Shown in pieces: positions 8,401 to 13,488 of a stretch of DNA of 18,571 bases. The notes under the pieces were generated by a model. The model was not told the DNA's origin and made no database searches. It saw nothing but the letters and a program-made list of their open reading frames with translations. The translations under genes and the position numbers were made by a program. Each line of letters starts with the position of its first letter. Position 1 is the stretch's first letter. The DNA comes from JACPTG01 sp964504135 (GTDB taxonomy: Archaea > Nanobdellota > Nanobdellia > Woesearchaeales > UBA10216), in the NCBI GenBank assembly GCA_964504135.1, contig CAZDCW010000026.1:1-18571 (forward strand). The letters are read 5' to 3'.

Positions 8401-9152
8401 TACCTGCCGCTGATGGTTGAAGCCGTAACATTAGTCTGGCAGCTTCCGGAATCACCTGTGACACAGCTGAACGTGTTGACAAGGATTTCACTGACACCCT
8501 GCCCCCTCCTCACAGTGCCATTGACAGTCACATTGGCAACAGGCACAAGGCTGTCACCAGCAGACCTCCACGCGGATGAAGTTATGATAACAGGGTCATC
8601 CCCATAGTAAACCGACTTGTCAGGAAAAACAAACATCTTGTCAACAACCTTTGAAAAGACATTAAAGGTCAAATGAGCCATGTTATCAGTCCCATTTACA
8701 GAATCAACATACTCAACCCGGATAGTATAAACCCCCTCAGCAGCAGGCGAGTACAGGGCAACCGCACCGGGATAACTATCGCTCTTGGTCCTGAAAATGC
8801 CGTTGGAGGTCGTGTTCACCAAAATCTGGCTAAGAAGCGTATAAGTGTTGTTGGTGCTGGAATTCAGGATGCTGATGTTAACCTCTGTATTGGCAGGAGC
8901 GCCATGGTAATCGGTCTTGTTGGAATTGGAGGCATTAGCCCTGCTGTTTGAGATGTTCGTCCTGCGCAGCTGGCCAGAAAGGGGAATAGACTCGTTCAGC
9001 CCGAAAGTGTTCTTGTCAATGCTCGCCGTAACCCACCACACCTGCCTGTCAGCATGGAAATTATCACCAGGGTCAGCAGAAACACTGAACGAGCCGATAG
9101 CTGAAAGAAGCAAAACAAAGACTAATATCCGCACCCTTTTTCCCAAACTCAT
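2439..9152 (-). CDS. Giant secreted, sequon-rich cell-surface protein with Ig-like repeats
   Basis: One uninterrupted 2237-residue frame. A signal peptide (RVRILVFVLLLSAIGSFSVSA, cut near residue 26) starts it. N-x-S/T sequons are extremely dense; a C-terminal repeat of about 107 residues carries about 13. The first ~800 residues look like successive beta-sandwiches of macroglobulin or S-layer style (DKNTFGLNESIPLSGQ; each ends in a Gly-Tyr-x-Val/Phe-x-Val pattern). About 830-1540 are Trp/Tyr-rich modules of roughly 120 residues recurring as W-x-SG-x-Y, then G-Y-x-WF-x-V. About 1690-2237 are five Ig-like repeats with a Cys pair (NCSxYTNFTGAW, LWNAYCxNG). No membrane helix or PGF-CTERM is seen at the end, so retention on the cell probably needs a partner, perhaps the anchored protein encoded just downstream. 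Likely an adhesin or S-layer-like protein; no specific family was recognised. Confidence 0.8.
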   Translation of the reverse strand: MSLGKRVRILVFVLLLSAIGSFSVSADPGDNFHADRQVWWVTASIDKNTFGLNESIPLSGQLRRTNISNSRANASNSNKTDYHGAPANTEVNISILNSSTNNTYTLLSQILVNTTSNGIFRTKSDSYPGAVALYSPAAEGVYTIRVEYVDSVNGTDNMAHLTFNVFSKVVDKMFVFPDKSVYYGDDPVIITSSAWRSAGDSLVPVANVTVNGTVRRGQGVSEILVNTFSCVTGDSGSCQTNVTASTISGRYFLEVNNFVATGSFQVVPFDVSVYIRDNSGTTFKEILTTNEQAAVEVKVTRNGTLPNGSFVFNGSIVDVSGRLVANITSTDLNDTNGFINRWQFTTSNLFTDGAYKASVTVYQNGASGNMSASTFFQVRGWTLSVVKAADNSGFEYEYTTFPGRNITFEVYPKERSNGTLISVVNSTHFNITMYNSLKEPLSSANITFNSSCGTGGCFKFTFVSPNVTGSYFVSVTLNFSDVVQTSERTVKVTDITATSYPSTQTAELKELFSTTESLYVSFTAKNSTSAVNVTNVTLGSFTYENGTLMNYTRVGGWDQVDSNNSALEWAFNSTSSRVMMDVPKQGGAYTAKFYVNNNSATASTSLIVNPYDSCAAAKSGAGSVDSSSSWYVWQYKSTDTVYIELRLSRAENPVGRAPAENSSNFDANQYGMGKACYVDTTKKQVITNATVTVEKVVNTLNGAKQALNTTATVCSSDNDQGQYTCTIKPESKWTGGRSMVFLKVVGPDGQTTDRTSTIFESRSFYMWAYANNYAWVQKPVSNITFNVRLYEAGSNWWSNWYSNSQNGGITGSVTVERVNFMGDYGEWIWPPVDYKYNVSGLNSSNVTSGWGAFTIYHDRTPKMQWSPGTYSVTIKGTNDANGDTDYGEAWFNVRRWEAYSTPVDGNYNYKYSFGSKENVSLYIRIYNAGSYSDTGGASLGGNVTVGVKKIQFYQTGSYKELNQSLYSVRNINVNTSSPWYYGASDTYRNHILNISRTTGGWDSGWYSVILDINGSETGYGWFNVIAFNVDTQPTNRTGSYTYTSSGANPVYFNISTTKSKKNSYSWYERGDYINTTIKDMILRTWRSDTWESVEFNYPEELNITPLTVNGTANSVSGLVAVNKTNAWESGYYSGEVTMLDAENQSASGYLWFSVQPFRISASAVRYTIDTDANASVNLNVYQPDWSNNNLVYGNYSVSSVTETLWSGSGYSKITYGNYRPNSSQFFNATTQLNITPNSGAWSSANGGYRYVTLKVVDNAGGSSQTTSVSFRAVSVTVSIGSISNRYSVTSSANVTIPITVTKSASGGGSVGNISKVYEWSYPYQTIYNVSVGGCNTAQTLTCMVNSTPAGGSNGSVTQNVTLIVPSGGWSEGWHSINLDFTSATDATARVDGGYAWFFVTAPYSAYWFNENENASWQYYFGTQDNVTFRLQVMNGSYGCGNAFVNVSSVEVAASDNSCWSDYCRKWNSYNFTVFNQSASWISSTSISAPGNTINCTERRGIRILNNGTAWSRGQYYIRVNVNGSQGSALLKTGYFYVKDTAAPNATIHSPVFNETINGSLFFNATTTEASNCYVYLMNYDQFASYYCWSYQANPSNTTSQDTRTQEYRSCNSTAFNGSNYYYAYASRWWSYNVDSGSFTTGGTGHTVNFTISKLPATQHYAIDLWCYDEDWNYVNRKVAFRVNVSNVTVSGGSGNGTNGTVNVSLLAPADGASFTAGTLLNLSFELNHTFGANYNIVGNCSLYANFTGTWALNQTRLRIINGKFVSQQSNYNITHSTVGSYMWGVLCNATNSTNAAWSLTNRTFTLNNSASNLSVNLSSPANNAEQSTAASSLNVSLRVNLSRVVLGSAFCDFYTNFTGVWAANWSPTLSSADTTSNHTMNFTTNRSILWNAYCYNGSIGAWASSNFTFHTKVNNVASLSVNLSSPVNSSQHSTTASSLNVSLRVNLSQALQGTANCSYYTNFTGAWASNATLSSTATTANHTMNFTTNTSVLWNAYCQNGSLSAWASSNWTFHTKVSNVSSDANLSVNLSSPVNSSQQSTTASSLNVSLRVNLSQALQGTANCSYYTNFTGAWASNATLSSTATTANHTMNFTTNTSVLWNAYCQNGSLSAWASSNWTFHTKVSNGTVTSGTVNVTLLAPATGSSSAAGNRTLWFNWSGTATSRANCTLYTNLTGSWASNVTAHNISSETSVSQNNHTLSVNHSTAGTYLWSVLCLNFSDGSVSAWAPSNWTFTLT
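2442..4085 (-). repeat. Array of five Ig-like coding repeats
   Basis: The C-terminal 550 residues of the giant protein are five related units of about 105-115 residues, in roughly these blocks: 4085-3740, 3739-3415, 3414-3095, 3094-2774 and 2773-2442. The middle three begin with a SVNLSSPxN-type segment and end with a WTFHTKV-type segment. The outer two are more diverged (LLAPADGASF, LLAPATGSSS). Each has one pair of Cys. Block edges are approximate. Confidence 0.75.
2774..3356 (-). repeat. Perfect 262-base direct repeat inside the giant gene
   Basis: Bases 2774-3035 and 3095-3356 are identical over 262 positions at a period of 321 bases (107 codons), checked base by base. Identity stops at single-base changes on both sides (C/A before, C/G after). 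The repeat encodes most of the last-but-one and last-but-two Ig-like domains. Synonymous sites are unchanged, so the duplication or gene conversion is recent. Confidence 0.95.
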
Positions 9153-9177
9153 CCCTAGGAACAGCTACCCTGAGGAT

Positions 9178-9193
9178 GAATATATATAAATCT
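9178..9193 (-). promoter_or_regulatory. TATA box for the surface-protein operon
   Basis: The minus strand reads GATTTATATATATTC. Transcription would begin near 9160, giving a leader of about ten bases before the ATG at 9152. It drives both surface genes. The divergent peptidase promoter is about 115 bases away in the same 184-base gap. Confidence 0.6.
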
Positions 9194-9302
9194 TTCCTTT
9201 TGGTTTTTTTGGCTGCAGGCTGACTCTTGGTGAACGGTACAAAGTGGCCATTAGTTAAAATTAGTGCAAGGGCACTAACCGCCAACGAACGCCGAACCAT
9301 AA

Positions 9303-9315
9303 CCCTTATAAAAAG
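9303..9315 (+). promoter_or_regulatory. TATA box for the prepilin peptidase gene
   Basis: CCCTTATAAAAAG lies about 28 bases before the ATG at 9337 with no ribosome site in between, so the mRNA is probably leaderless. The rest of the 9153-9336 gap shows no gene. Confidence 0.55.
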
Positions 9316-9336
9316 CAGCATCCAAAAAAAAAGCAG

Positions 9337-10221
9337 ATGATTGAGATTATAACCTATGTCCTAACAGGAGCTGTGCTGGCAGCAGCATCCTACACAGACC
9401 TGCGGACAAGGGAGGTTCCTGACTGGCTCAACTACAGCGCGGCAGCGCTTGGAATTGGGATTGCCGCAATATACTCTGCCCTGACGCACTCAATATGGCC
9501 GCTGCTATACAGCGCTGCAGGGCTTCTCATCTTCTTCGGAATAGGCTGCATCATGTTCTACGCAGGGCAATGGGGAGGAGGCGACAGCAAGCTGCTAATC
9601 GCGCTTGGCTCGCTCCTCGGCCTCCAGTTCGGGCTTTCATTTCCCTTCATAAGGCTTGAGCAGCCTCTTGTCTCCTTCTGGATAAACCTGCTCTTCGTAG
9701 GAGTTGCGTATGCAATGCTGTGGAGCATTATAATAGCTGTCAGGAACAGGCACAGGTTCGCCAAGCAATTCCTGGCGCAGGCAGCTGAGCTGAAAATGCT
9801 CCGCACAACAATAATCCTGCTGCCGCTCGCCACAATAATACTCTTTCTGGCAGTGCGTGACTATGCGCTCAGGACAGCAGCGATAGGGAGCGGGCTTATC
9901 CTCCTGTTCGGATTCTACATCTGGATGTTCGCCAAGGCAGTTGAAAAAAGCTCAATGCTCAAGTACGTTGAGCCTGAAAAGCTGACAGAAGGCGACTGGA
10001 TAGCAAGAGACGTACTTGTTGGAAAAAGGCGCATCTGCGGGCCAAAGGACCTCGGCATAGAAAAGCGGCAGATAGCCGAGCTGATAAGGCTCAGGCAACA
10101 GGGAAGGATAAGCAGGGTCCTCGTGAAGGAAGGCATACCTTTTGTTCCTGCTTTTTTGCTGGCGTTCCTCGTTACTGTCAAGTTTGGGAGTGTGATGCAG
10201 GCGCTTATCTCTGCGCTCTAA
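9337..10221 (+). CDS. Archaeal A24-family prepilin/preflagellin peptidase
   Basis: The 294-residue polytopic membrane protein has the two catalytic aspartates of the A24 aspartic peptidases. The first is in YTDLRTREVPDW (Asp21), the second in the GxGD-type motif QWGGGDSK (Asp83). Hydrophobic helices surround both, with a further helix cluster at about 155-200. A soluble segment (about 205-270, EPEKLTEGDWIARDVL onwards) and a C-terminal helix complete it, as in other archaeal members. The enzyme cuts class III signal peptides from type IV pilins or archaellins before assembly at the membrane. No pilin gene is in the window. It is divergent from the surface-protein operon, which suggests a shared theme of the cell surface, not a shared transcript. 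Family assignment is strong; the exact substrate is unknown. Confidence 0.9.
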   Translation: MIEIITYVLTGAVLAAASYTDLRTREVPDWLNYSAAALGIGIAAIYSALTHSIWPLLYSAAGLLIFFGIGCIMFYAGQWGGGDSKLLIALGSLLGLQFGLSFPFIRLEQPLVSFWINLLFVGVAYAMLWSIIIAVRNRHRFAKQFLAQAAELKMLRTTIILLPLATIILFLAVRDYALRTAAIGSGLILLFGFYIWMFAKAVEKSSMLKYVEPEKLTEGDWIARDVLVGKRRICGPKDLGIEKRQIAELIRLRQQGRISRVLVKEGIPFVPAFLLAFLVTVKFGSVMQALISAL

Positions 10222-10243
10222 GCCTTAGAACCACAGGCTGAGA

Positions 10244-10257
10244 AAATTTATATACTT
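10244..10257 (+). promoter_or_regulatory. TATA box for the zinc-ribbon/DUF2062 operon
   Basis: AAATTTATATACTT lies about 60 bases before the ATG at 10315, so transcription would start near 10275 and leave a leader of about 40 bases. That leader holds GGTGA four bases before the ATG and also a five-codon ATG-to-TGA frame (10293-10310) whose stop lies within that ribosome site. Confidence 0.55.
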
Positions 10258-10314
10258 AACCCCCTCAAACAAGGCCAAGCAGCCAAAAGCCAATGGACAA
10301 AAGACGGTGATTAT

Positions 10315-10638
10315 ATGGAACAGGTAAAGATGATGAGATGCGGCCTGTGCAACAGCCGGAGCGAAGTCAGGGAGATGAAGTACCACAAGAGCGGTGAGTA
10401 CCTTCTTTGTGCCGCGTGCCACGAAAAGCAGGTTCCAGGCGCAAAAGTAATTGCCCAAAAGGCAGCAGCGCCAATGCTAAAGGGGCAGGAGCGGCTAAGC
10501 TACAGGTGCAGGAACTGCAGCTATTCCTTCAGCAGAAACAAGGACCATCCGGTCAACGCCTGCCCGTATTGCGGCCGGGACGGGATAAGCCTGGTTGAAG
10601 GCAGCATGGCCCAGCACCTCATCGACAAGGTCTTTTAA
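10315..10638 (+). CDS. Small protein with two zinc ribbons
   Basis: A 107-residue protein containing four CxxC knuckles: CGLC (9-12) with CAAC (32-35), and CRNC (65-68) with CPYC (83-86). These make two zinc ribbons separated by an Ala/Lys linker. Such modules bind nucleic acid or protein; nothing identifies the target. The protein is soluble with a basic character. Translation probably uses GGTGA at 10306-10310. Its TAA stop shares one base with the ATG of the DUF2062 gene (TAATG), so the two are very likely translationally coupled and may work together. Function is unknown; a regulatory or RNA-binding role is only a guess. Confidence 0.75.
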   Translation: MEQVKMMRCGLCNSRSEVREMKYHKSGEYLLCAACHEKQVPGAKVIAQKAAAPMLKGQERLSYRCRNCSYSFSRNKDHPVNACPYCGRDGISLVEGSMAQHLIDKVF

Positions 10639-11144
10639 TGGAACGAGTGCACCAGGCCATCAACAAGAGCCTGCAGGAGCACCACGAATGGATTAAAGGC
10701 AAGCTTAGGGAGATTGCAGAAAAGGATACACACCCCCATGACGTTGCCATAGCTTTTTCCATAGGCCTGTTCATAGCCCTGGCGACGCCGGGCATAGACC
10801 TCCTGCTTGCGCTGCTGGTCGGCTATCTCCTCAGGCTGCACAAGATAGCCCTGGTCTTCGGGGTTGCGCTGATTAACCCACTCACCACCGCATTCATCTA
10901 CCCGCTCAGCTTCAAGCTTGGCCAATACGTGGTAAGGTACGAATCAGTTGAGGGAACAGCCTTTTTCTCGCTGGAAACACTGCGTAACATAGGGGTTCCG
11001 CTCCTGATAGGCAACTTCATAATGGCACTCCTGCTTGGAGCGCTGTCCTACGGCATAGTTTACCTTGTATACTATCTCACACACTACACGCAGATAGAGG
11101 AAAGGAAAAAGCAAAAAGCATTTAAAGCGGAAAGCCAGAAATAA
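10638..11144 (+). CDS. DUF2062 family membrane protein
   Basis: A 168-residue protein with an N-terminal amphipathic region, three to four hydrophobic segments (about 36-62, 66-90 and 115-148) and a basic C-terminal tail (EERKKQKAFKAESQK). The signature ALINPLTTAFIYPLSFKLG (77-95) together with SIGLFIALATPGIDLLLAL (41-59) matches the DUF2062 pattern of GLAIGLF-x-P-x-G-x-Q and SNP-x-T-x-x-P-x-Y. The family has no settled function; in bacteria it often lies near envelope or glycosyltransferase genes. The gene overlaps its upstream neighbour by one base and ends about 20 bases before the PAC2 gene, suggesting a three-gene operon. Confidence 0.8.
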   Translation: MERVHQAINKSLQEHHEWIKGKLREIAEKDTHPHDVAIAFSIGLFIALATPGIDLLLALLVGYLLRLHKIALVFGVALINPLTTAFIYPLSFKLGQYVVRYESVEGTAFFSLETLRNIGVPLLIGNFIMALLLGALSYGIVYLVYYLTHYTQIEERKKQKAFKAESQK

Positions 11145-11148
11145 ACCC

Positions 11149-11155
11149 GAGGTGA
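11149..11155 (+). promoter_or_regulatory. Ribosome site that decides the PAC2 start
   Basis: GAGGTGA is a strong Shine-Dalgarno sequence. It is 7 bases from an in-frame ATC (11163), 10 from ATA (11166), but 16 from the first conventional start, TTG (11172). No ATG or GTG lies in frame between it and the coding region, so the start must be non-standard or use an unusually long spacer. Confidence 0.6.
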
Positions 11156-11162
11156 AAGTTCT

Positions 11163-11873
11163 ATCATAGAATTGAAGTTGAGCAAAAAGCCGCAGGGATG
11201 CACTATAATAACAGGGTTCCCTGGCTTTGGCATGGTCGGGACAATAGCGGCGGAATTCCTAATAGAGCACCTCAAGGCAGAACAGATAGGGACAATAGTG
11301 TATGACGAGATTCCGGCTGTGGTGGCAATCCACCAGGGAGGCCTCCACCACCCCTACGGGGTATTCTACGACGACAAATACAACATCGCAATCATCTACG
11401 CAATGACCGCGCCCCAGGGCTCTGAATGGAAGTTCGCGGAAATAGTAACAGATGTTGCCCGCCAGCTGAAGGCAAAGGAAATCGTAAGCCTTGAAGGCGT
11501 TGGAAGCACATCAGAGCAGGACGGCGCAAAAGTGTTCTATTTCGCGACATCAGCCTCCAGGGAAAAGGAATTTAAGAAGCTTGGAATAGAGAAGCTGGGT
11601 GAAGGGATAATTATGGGCATAACCAGCGCCCTGCTGGTAAAATCGCCAATTCCTGTGACCTGCGTATTCGCCGAAACCCACACAAACCTTCCAGACAGCA
11701 AGGCCGCAGCAAAGCTGATAGAGGCGCTTGACGGCTACCTTGACCTTGAAGTGGATTATCAGCCTCTGATAGCAATGGCGGCCAAGTTTGAGGAAAAGCT
11801 GAAAAAAATTCTTCAGCAAAGCAAGGTGGCTTCGGATGAGCGCGACAAGAAAACCATGAGCTATGTTGGTTAA
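11163..11873 (+). CDS. PAC2-family proteasome assembly chaperone
   Basis: About 236 residues. The N-terminal ITGFPGFGMVGTIAAEFLI segment, followed by VAIHQGGLHHPYGVFY and SLEGVGSTSEQDG, is typical of the archaeal PAC2 (COG2047/1938) family. Members are related to eukaryotic proteasome assembly chaperones and are thought to help assemble or cap the 20S proteasome in the cytoplasm. The last residues are MSYVG, so there is no penultimate Tyr of a HbYX docking tail. The start is uncertain: TTG at 11172 gives 233 residues, but a ribosome site at 11149-11155 better fits ATC 11163 or ATA 11166, which would add an IIEL stretch like that at the start of relatives. It follows the DUF2062 gene by about 20 bases. 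A T-run at 11891 probably ends the operon. Confidence 0.85.
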   Translation: MIELKLSKKPQGCTIITGFPGFGMVGTIAAEFLIEHLKAEQIGTIVYDEIPAVVAIHQGGLHHPYGVFYDDKYNIAIIYAMTAPQGSEWKFAEIVTDVARQLKAKEIVSLEGVGSTSEQDGAKVFYFATSASREKEFKKLGIEKLGEGIIMGITSALLVKSPIPVTCVFAETHTNLPDSKAAAKLIEALDGYLDLEVDYQPLIAMAAKFEEKLKKILQQSKVASDERDKKTMSYVG

Positions 11874-11890
11874 ACGAACTGGTTTCTCAC

Positions 11891-11897
11891 TTTTTTT
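11891..11897 (+). terminator. T-rich terminator after PAC2
   Basis: Seven consecutive T residues begin 18 bases after the PAC2 stop, in the style of archaeal intrinsic terminators; no strong hairpin precedes them. The following gap to 12136 is AT-rich (12001-12080) and shows no gene, only the promoter of the next one. Confidence 0.5.
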
Positions 11898-12088
11898 ATG
11901 GTTTTCAGGCTGGTGCCTAAATCGTTTATGGCCCTGCAGGCAGGAATCTTCCAGAGGAAAACCGGCTAAAGCGAATGTTTCCCAGGATAGCTATAGTTTA
12001 ATGTGAAAAATTAAAATATTTAGGCGAAAAATTATATTAAATTATATGATTAATGCTTAAAACTTTTATTATAGCTTTGGCCATACAA

Positions 12089-12100
12089 ACCTTTAAATAG
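12089..12100 (+). promoter_or_regulatory. TATA box for the coiled-coil gene
   Basis: ACCTTTAAATAG lies about 40 bases before the ATG at 12137. Transcription would start near 12120 and the short leader carries AAGGTGG (12124-12130), a good ribosome site six bases before the ATG. Confidence 0.6.
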
Positions 12101-12136
12101 TTAGATACTCAGGAGTAGTAAATAAGGTGGTAAACA

Positions 12137-12310
12137 ATGCAAAATCAGAAAACCGTTGAGCAGCTTGAGCAGGAGCTCGAGCATTTCAAAAGGGCAATTC
12201 ACGAATGGGTCATGTATCTAAGCAGGCAAGACAAGGACGTTTCAGGGAGGATAGCGCTGCTGGAAAGGCGGCTTGCCAAACTGGAGTTTGACAGCCATCT
12301 GAGAGTTTAG
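12137..12310 (+). CDS. 57-residue predicted coiled-coil protein
   Basis: A short gene with full expression signals: TATA box at 12089-12100, ribosome site AAGGTGG six bases before ATG, and a T6 run right after the stop. The product starts MQNQKTVEQLEQELEHFK and ends LLERRLAKLEFDSHLRV. It is highly charged and almost entirely helical, with leucine or hydrophobic heptads at both ends (VEQLEQELEHF and IALLERRLAKLEF) separated by a WVMYLSRQDKD segment. This looks like a helical hairpin or dimeric coiled coil. No family recognised. It stands alone between T-runs, so it is probably a single-gene transcript. Confidence 0.7.
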   Translation: MQNQKTVEQLEQELEHFKRAIHEWVMYLSRQDKDVSGRIALLERRLAKLEFDSHLRV

Positions 12311-12311
12311 C

Positions 12312-12317
12312 TTTTTT
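12312..12317 (+). terminator. T-run after the coiled-coil gene
   Basis: TTTTTT followed by CTTT begins two bases after the TAG stop and is a likely archaeal terminator. Confidence 0.5.
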
Positions 12318-12363
12318 CTTTAATTGACCTTCCCTTTCGGGCGTTTGTAAGTGTACTGCCTGG

Positions 12364-12532
12364 CTTCGTGGACTTGCTTTGTTTGCGTCAGTTCACGAAG
12401 AGTCAGCCTGCTATTAGTTAAAGTAAATATAGTCATAGGATATTCTGGCCAGGTTGAAACACGGCAGGAACAGCCAGCTACTGGTAACTTTATGCTTCCT
12501 TTGCCACAAAGGCTGGCTAACAAGCCAGTTTT
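12364..12532 (+). other. Three hairpins in the gap before the small membrane-protein gene
   Basis: The 280-base gap 12311-12590 holds a ten-base stem (12364-12373 with 12391-12400, one GU pair), a perfect six-base stem CCTTTG/CAAAGG (12498-12503 with 12507-12512), and directly next to it CTGGCT/AGCCAG (12513-12518 with 12523-12528) followed by TTTT. It could be a small RNA ending in a terminator, or structured DNA. An open frame continues upstream through it from the membrane-protein gene, but the ribosome site favours the start at 12591. Confidence 0.35.
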
Positions 12533-12542
12533 CATACAGCAA

Positions 12543-12553
12543 AGCTTAAATAC
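12543..12553 (+). promoter_or_regulatory. TATA box for the 120-residue membrane-protein gene
   Basis: AGCTTAAATACC-type element about 45 bases before ATG 12591. With GAGGTGA at 12580-12586, four bases before the ATG, it defines a short-leader mRNA and fixes the start. Confidence 0.55.
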
Positions 12554-12590
12554 CCCCTCTTCCCAGAAACAGATTAAAAGAGGTGACCGT

Positions 12591-12953
12591 ATGAAACAGA
12601 AGGCTAAAAAGGCAGAAGTTTCTATGTTTAAGAAGCCTGGGAACTGGGCGCTGCTTCTTGGCGTGTTCGCGGCAGTGCTGGTATCCTTCTGGCAGATTTA
12701 CTATGCGGGGCTAATCCTGCTGCTGCTCGGTGTGGCAGGCGGATACATGATGCAGGCCAAGGACAGCCACCAGGTCATTGTGTATGCGTTGGGCTTGTGG
12801 GTGGGCGTAAGCAGCCTGTCTGGGTTAAGCCTGGTAAGCCCTGTCCTGTCTGTTGTTGAGACAGTAGGCAGAAACCTGGCAACACTGGCAGCTTCAGCCG
12901 CCCTTGTGCTTGCGCTTAGAGCCTTCGCTGGAATGGTAGCTCCGGCGAAGTAA
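12591..12953 (+). CDS. 120-residue four-helix membrane protein
   Basis: Start set by GAGGTGA four bases upstream and a TATA box at 12543-12553; the frame is open further upstream but without signals. The basic N-terminus (MKQKAKKAEVSMFKKPGNW) is followed by four probable membrane segments, at about 19-35, 37-54, 61-82 and 94-115, the last Ala/Leu-rich. By the positive-inside rule the N-terminus is likely cytoplasmic. There are no cysteines or obvious catalytic residues and no family was recognised. A T-run directly after the stop (12955-12960) suggests a single-gene transcript. Confidence 0.7.
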   Translation: MKQKAKKAEVSMFKKPGNWALLLGVFAAVLVSFWQIYYAGLILLLLGVAGGYMMQAKDSHQVIVYALGLWVGVSSLSGLSLVSPVLSVVETVGRNLATLAASAALVLALRAFAGMVAPAK

Positions 12954-12985
12954 ATTTTTTATTCTCATTGCCTTTTTGCTGCCAG

Positions 12986-13456
12986 ATGGGCCTTTTGGAA
13001 GTGTTTGCAGGGCTTAGCTATCCGCATCTTGCTGATAGCATAAGGCAACTGGGCTGGACCTTCAGGGATTTCGCCTGGATAGACCTGGAAGCCAGAAAAA
13101 GCGGCCTTGAGGGCGCGGTCCTTAACTTCCAGACAGACTGCCTTGACCTTTACCTTGGCTGCTCAGGAGCCTTTCATCCAGACCTGGATGCTGAAATCAA
13201 CAAAATCCTAAGACCCGTAGGCAGGTATTTTGACGGCTGGACAGCCACAAGTGAGGGCGGCCTGGAAATATCCCTTGCAAGGGGGCCGGGTCAAGAGCCA
13301 TTAAGCATCAGGGCACAGAAGGACGGAATAATGAGCATTCCCTTCAAGGCACTTCCCCTTACAGCGAAAAGGCCCTTTGAGACAGGTTATCTGGTCGCGA
13401 TGTTAGCTCATTATATGTACGACTGGACGCCTGCCTGCAGAACAAACTTCGCCTAA
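12986..13456 (+). CDS. Soluble protein of unknown function
   Basis: 156 residues from ATG 12986 (MGLLEVFAGLSYPHLADS); a TTG at 12968 would add six residues, but nothing supports it. The sequence is a mixed alpha/beta soluble protein rich in aromatic residues (FRDFAWIDLEARKSG, VGRYFDGWTATSEGGLEIS, LAHYMYDWTPA), without signal peptide or membrane helix. Three cysteines are scattered. No family recognised. It begins about 32 bases after the membrane-protein gene without a clear ribosome site, and ends in a hairpin shared with the facing gene. Residues FQTDCLDLYLGCSGAFHP might form a core strand pair. Confidence 0.6.
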   Translation: MGLLEVFAGLSYPHLADSIRQLGWTFRDFAWIDLEARKSGLEGAVLNFQTDCLDLYLGCSGAFHPDLDAEINKILRPVGRYFDGWTATSEGGLEISLARGPGQEPLSIRAQKDGIMSIPFKALPLTAKRPFETGYLVAMLAHYMYDWTPACRTNFA

Positions 13457-13488
13457 GGTACATTAGGTGAACTGGCCTTTACCTTAGG
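13452..13488. terminator. Bidirectional terminator hairpin between convergent genes
   Basis: CCTAAGGTA (13452-13460) pairs perfectly with TACCTTAGG (13480-13488) around a 19-base loop. The hairpin covers the TAA stops of both the rightward gene (13454-13456) and the leftward gene (13479-13481). It can serve both directions. Confidence 0.6.

Noticed and set aside
9073..9321. Minus-strand frame reading through the divergent promoter region
   Set aside because: It overlaps the signal peptide region of the giant gene and both TATA boxes; its composition is not protein-like.
12320..12535. Minus-strand 71-codon frame in the gap
   Set aside because: No plausible promoter distance (TATA-like bases only about 15 from the ATG), no family resemblance, and the hairpins make its sequence symmetric.
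12351..12590. Upstream in-frame extension of the 120-residue membrane protein
   Set aside because: The hydrophilic, Cys-containing extension has no start signals, spans hairpins and a TATA box, and a strong ribosome site marks ATG 12591.
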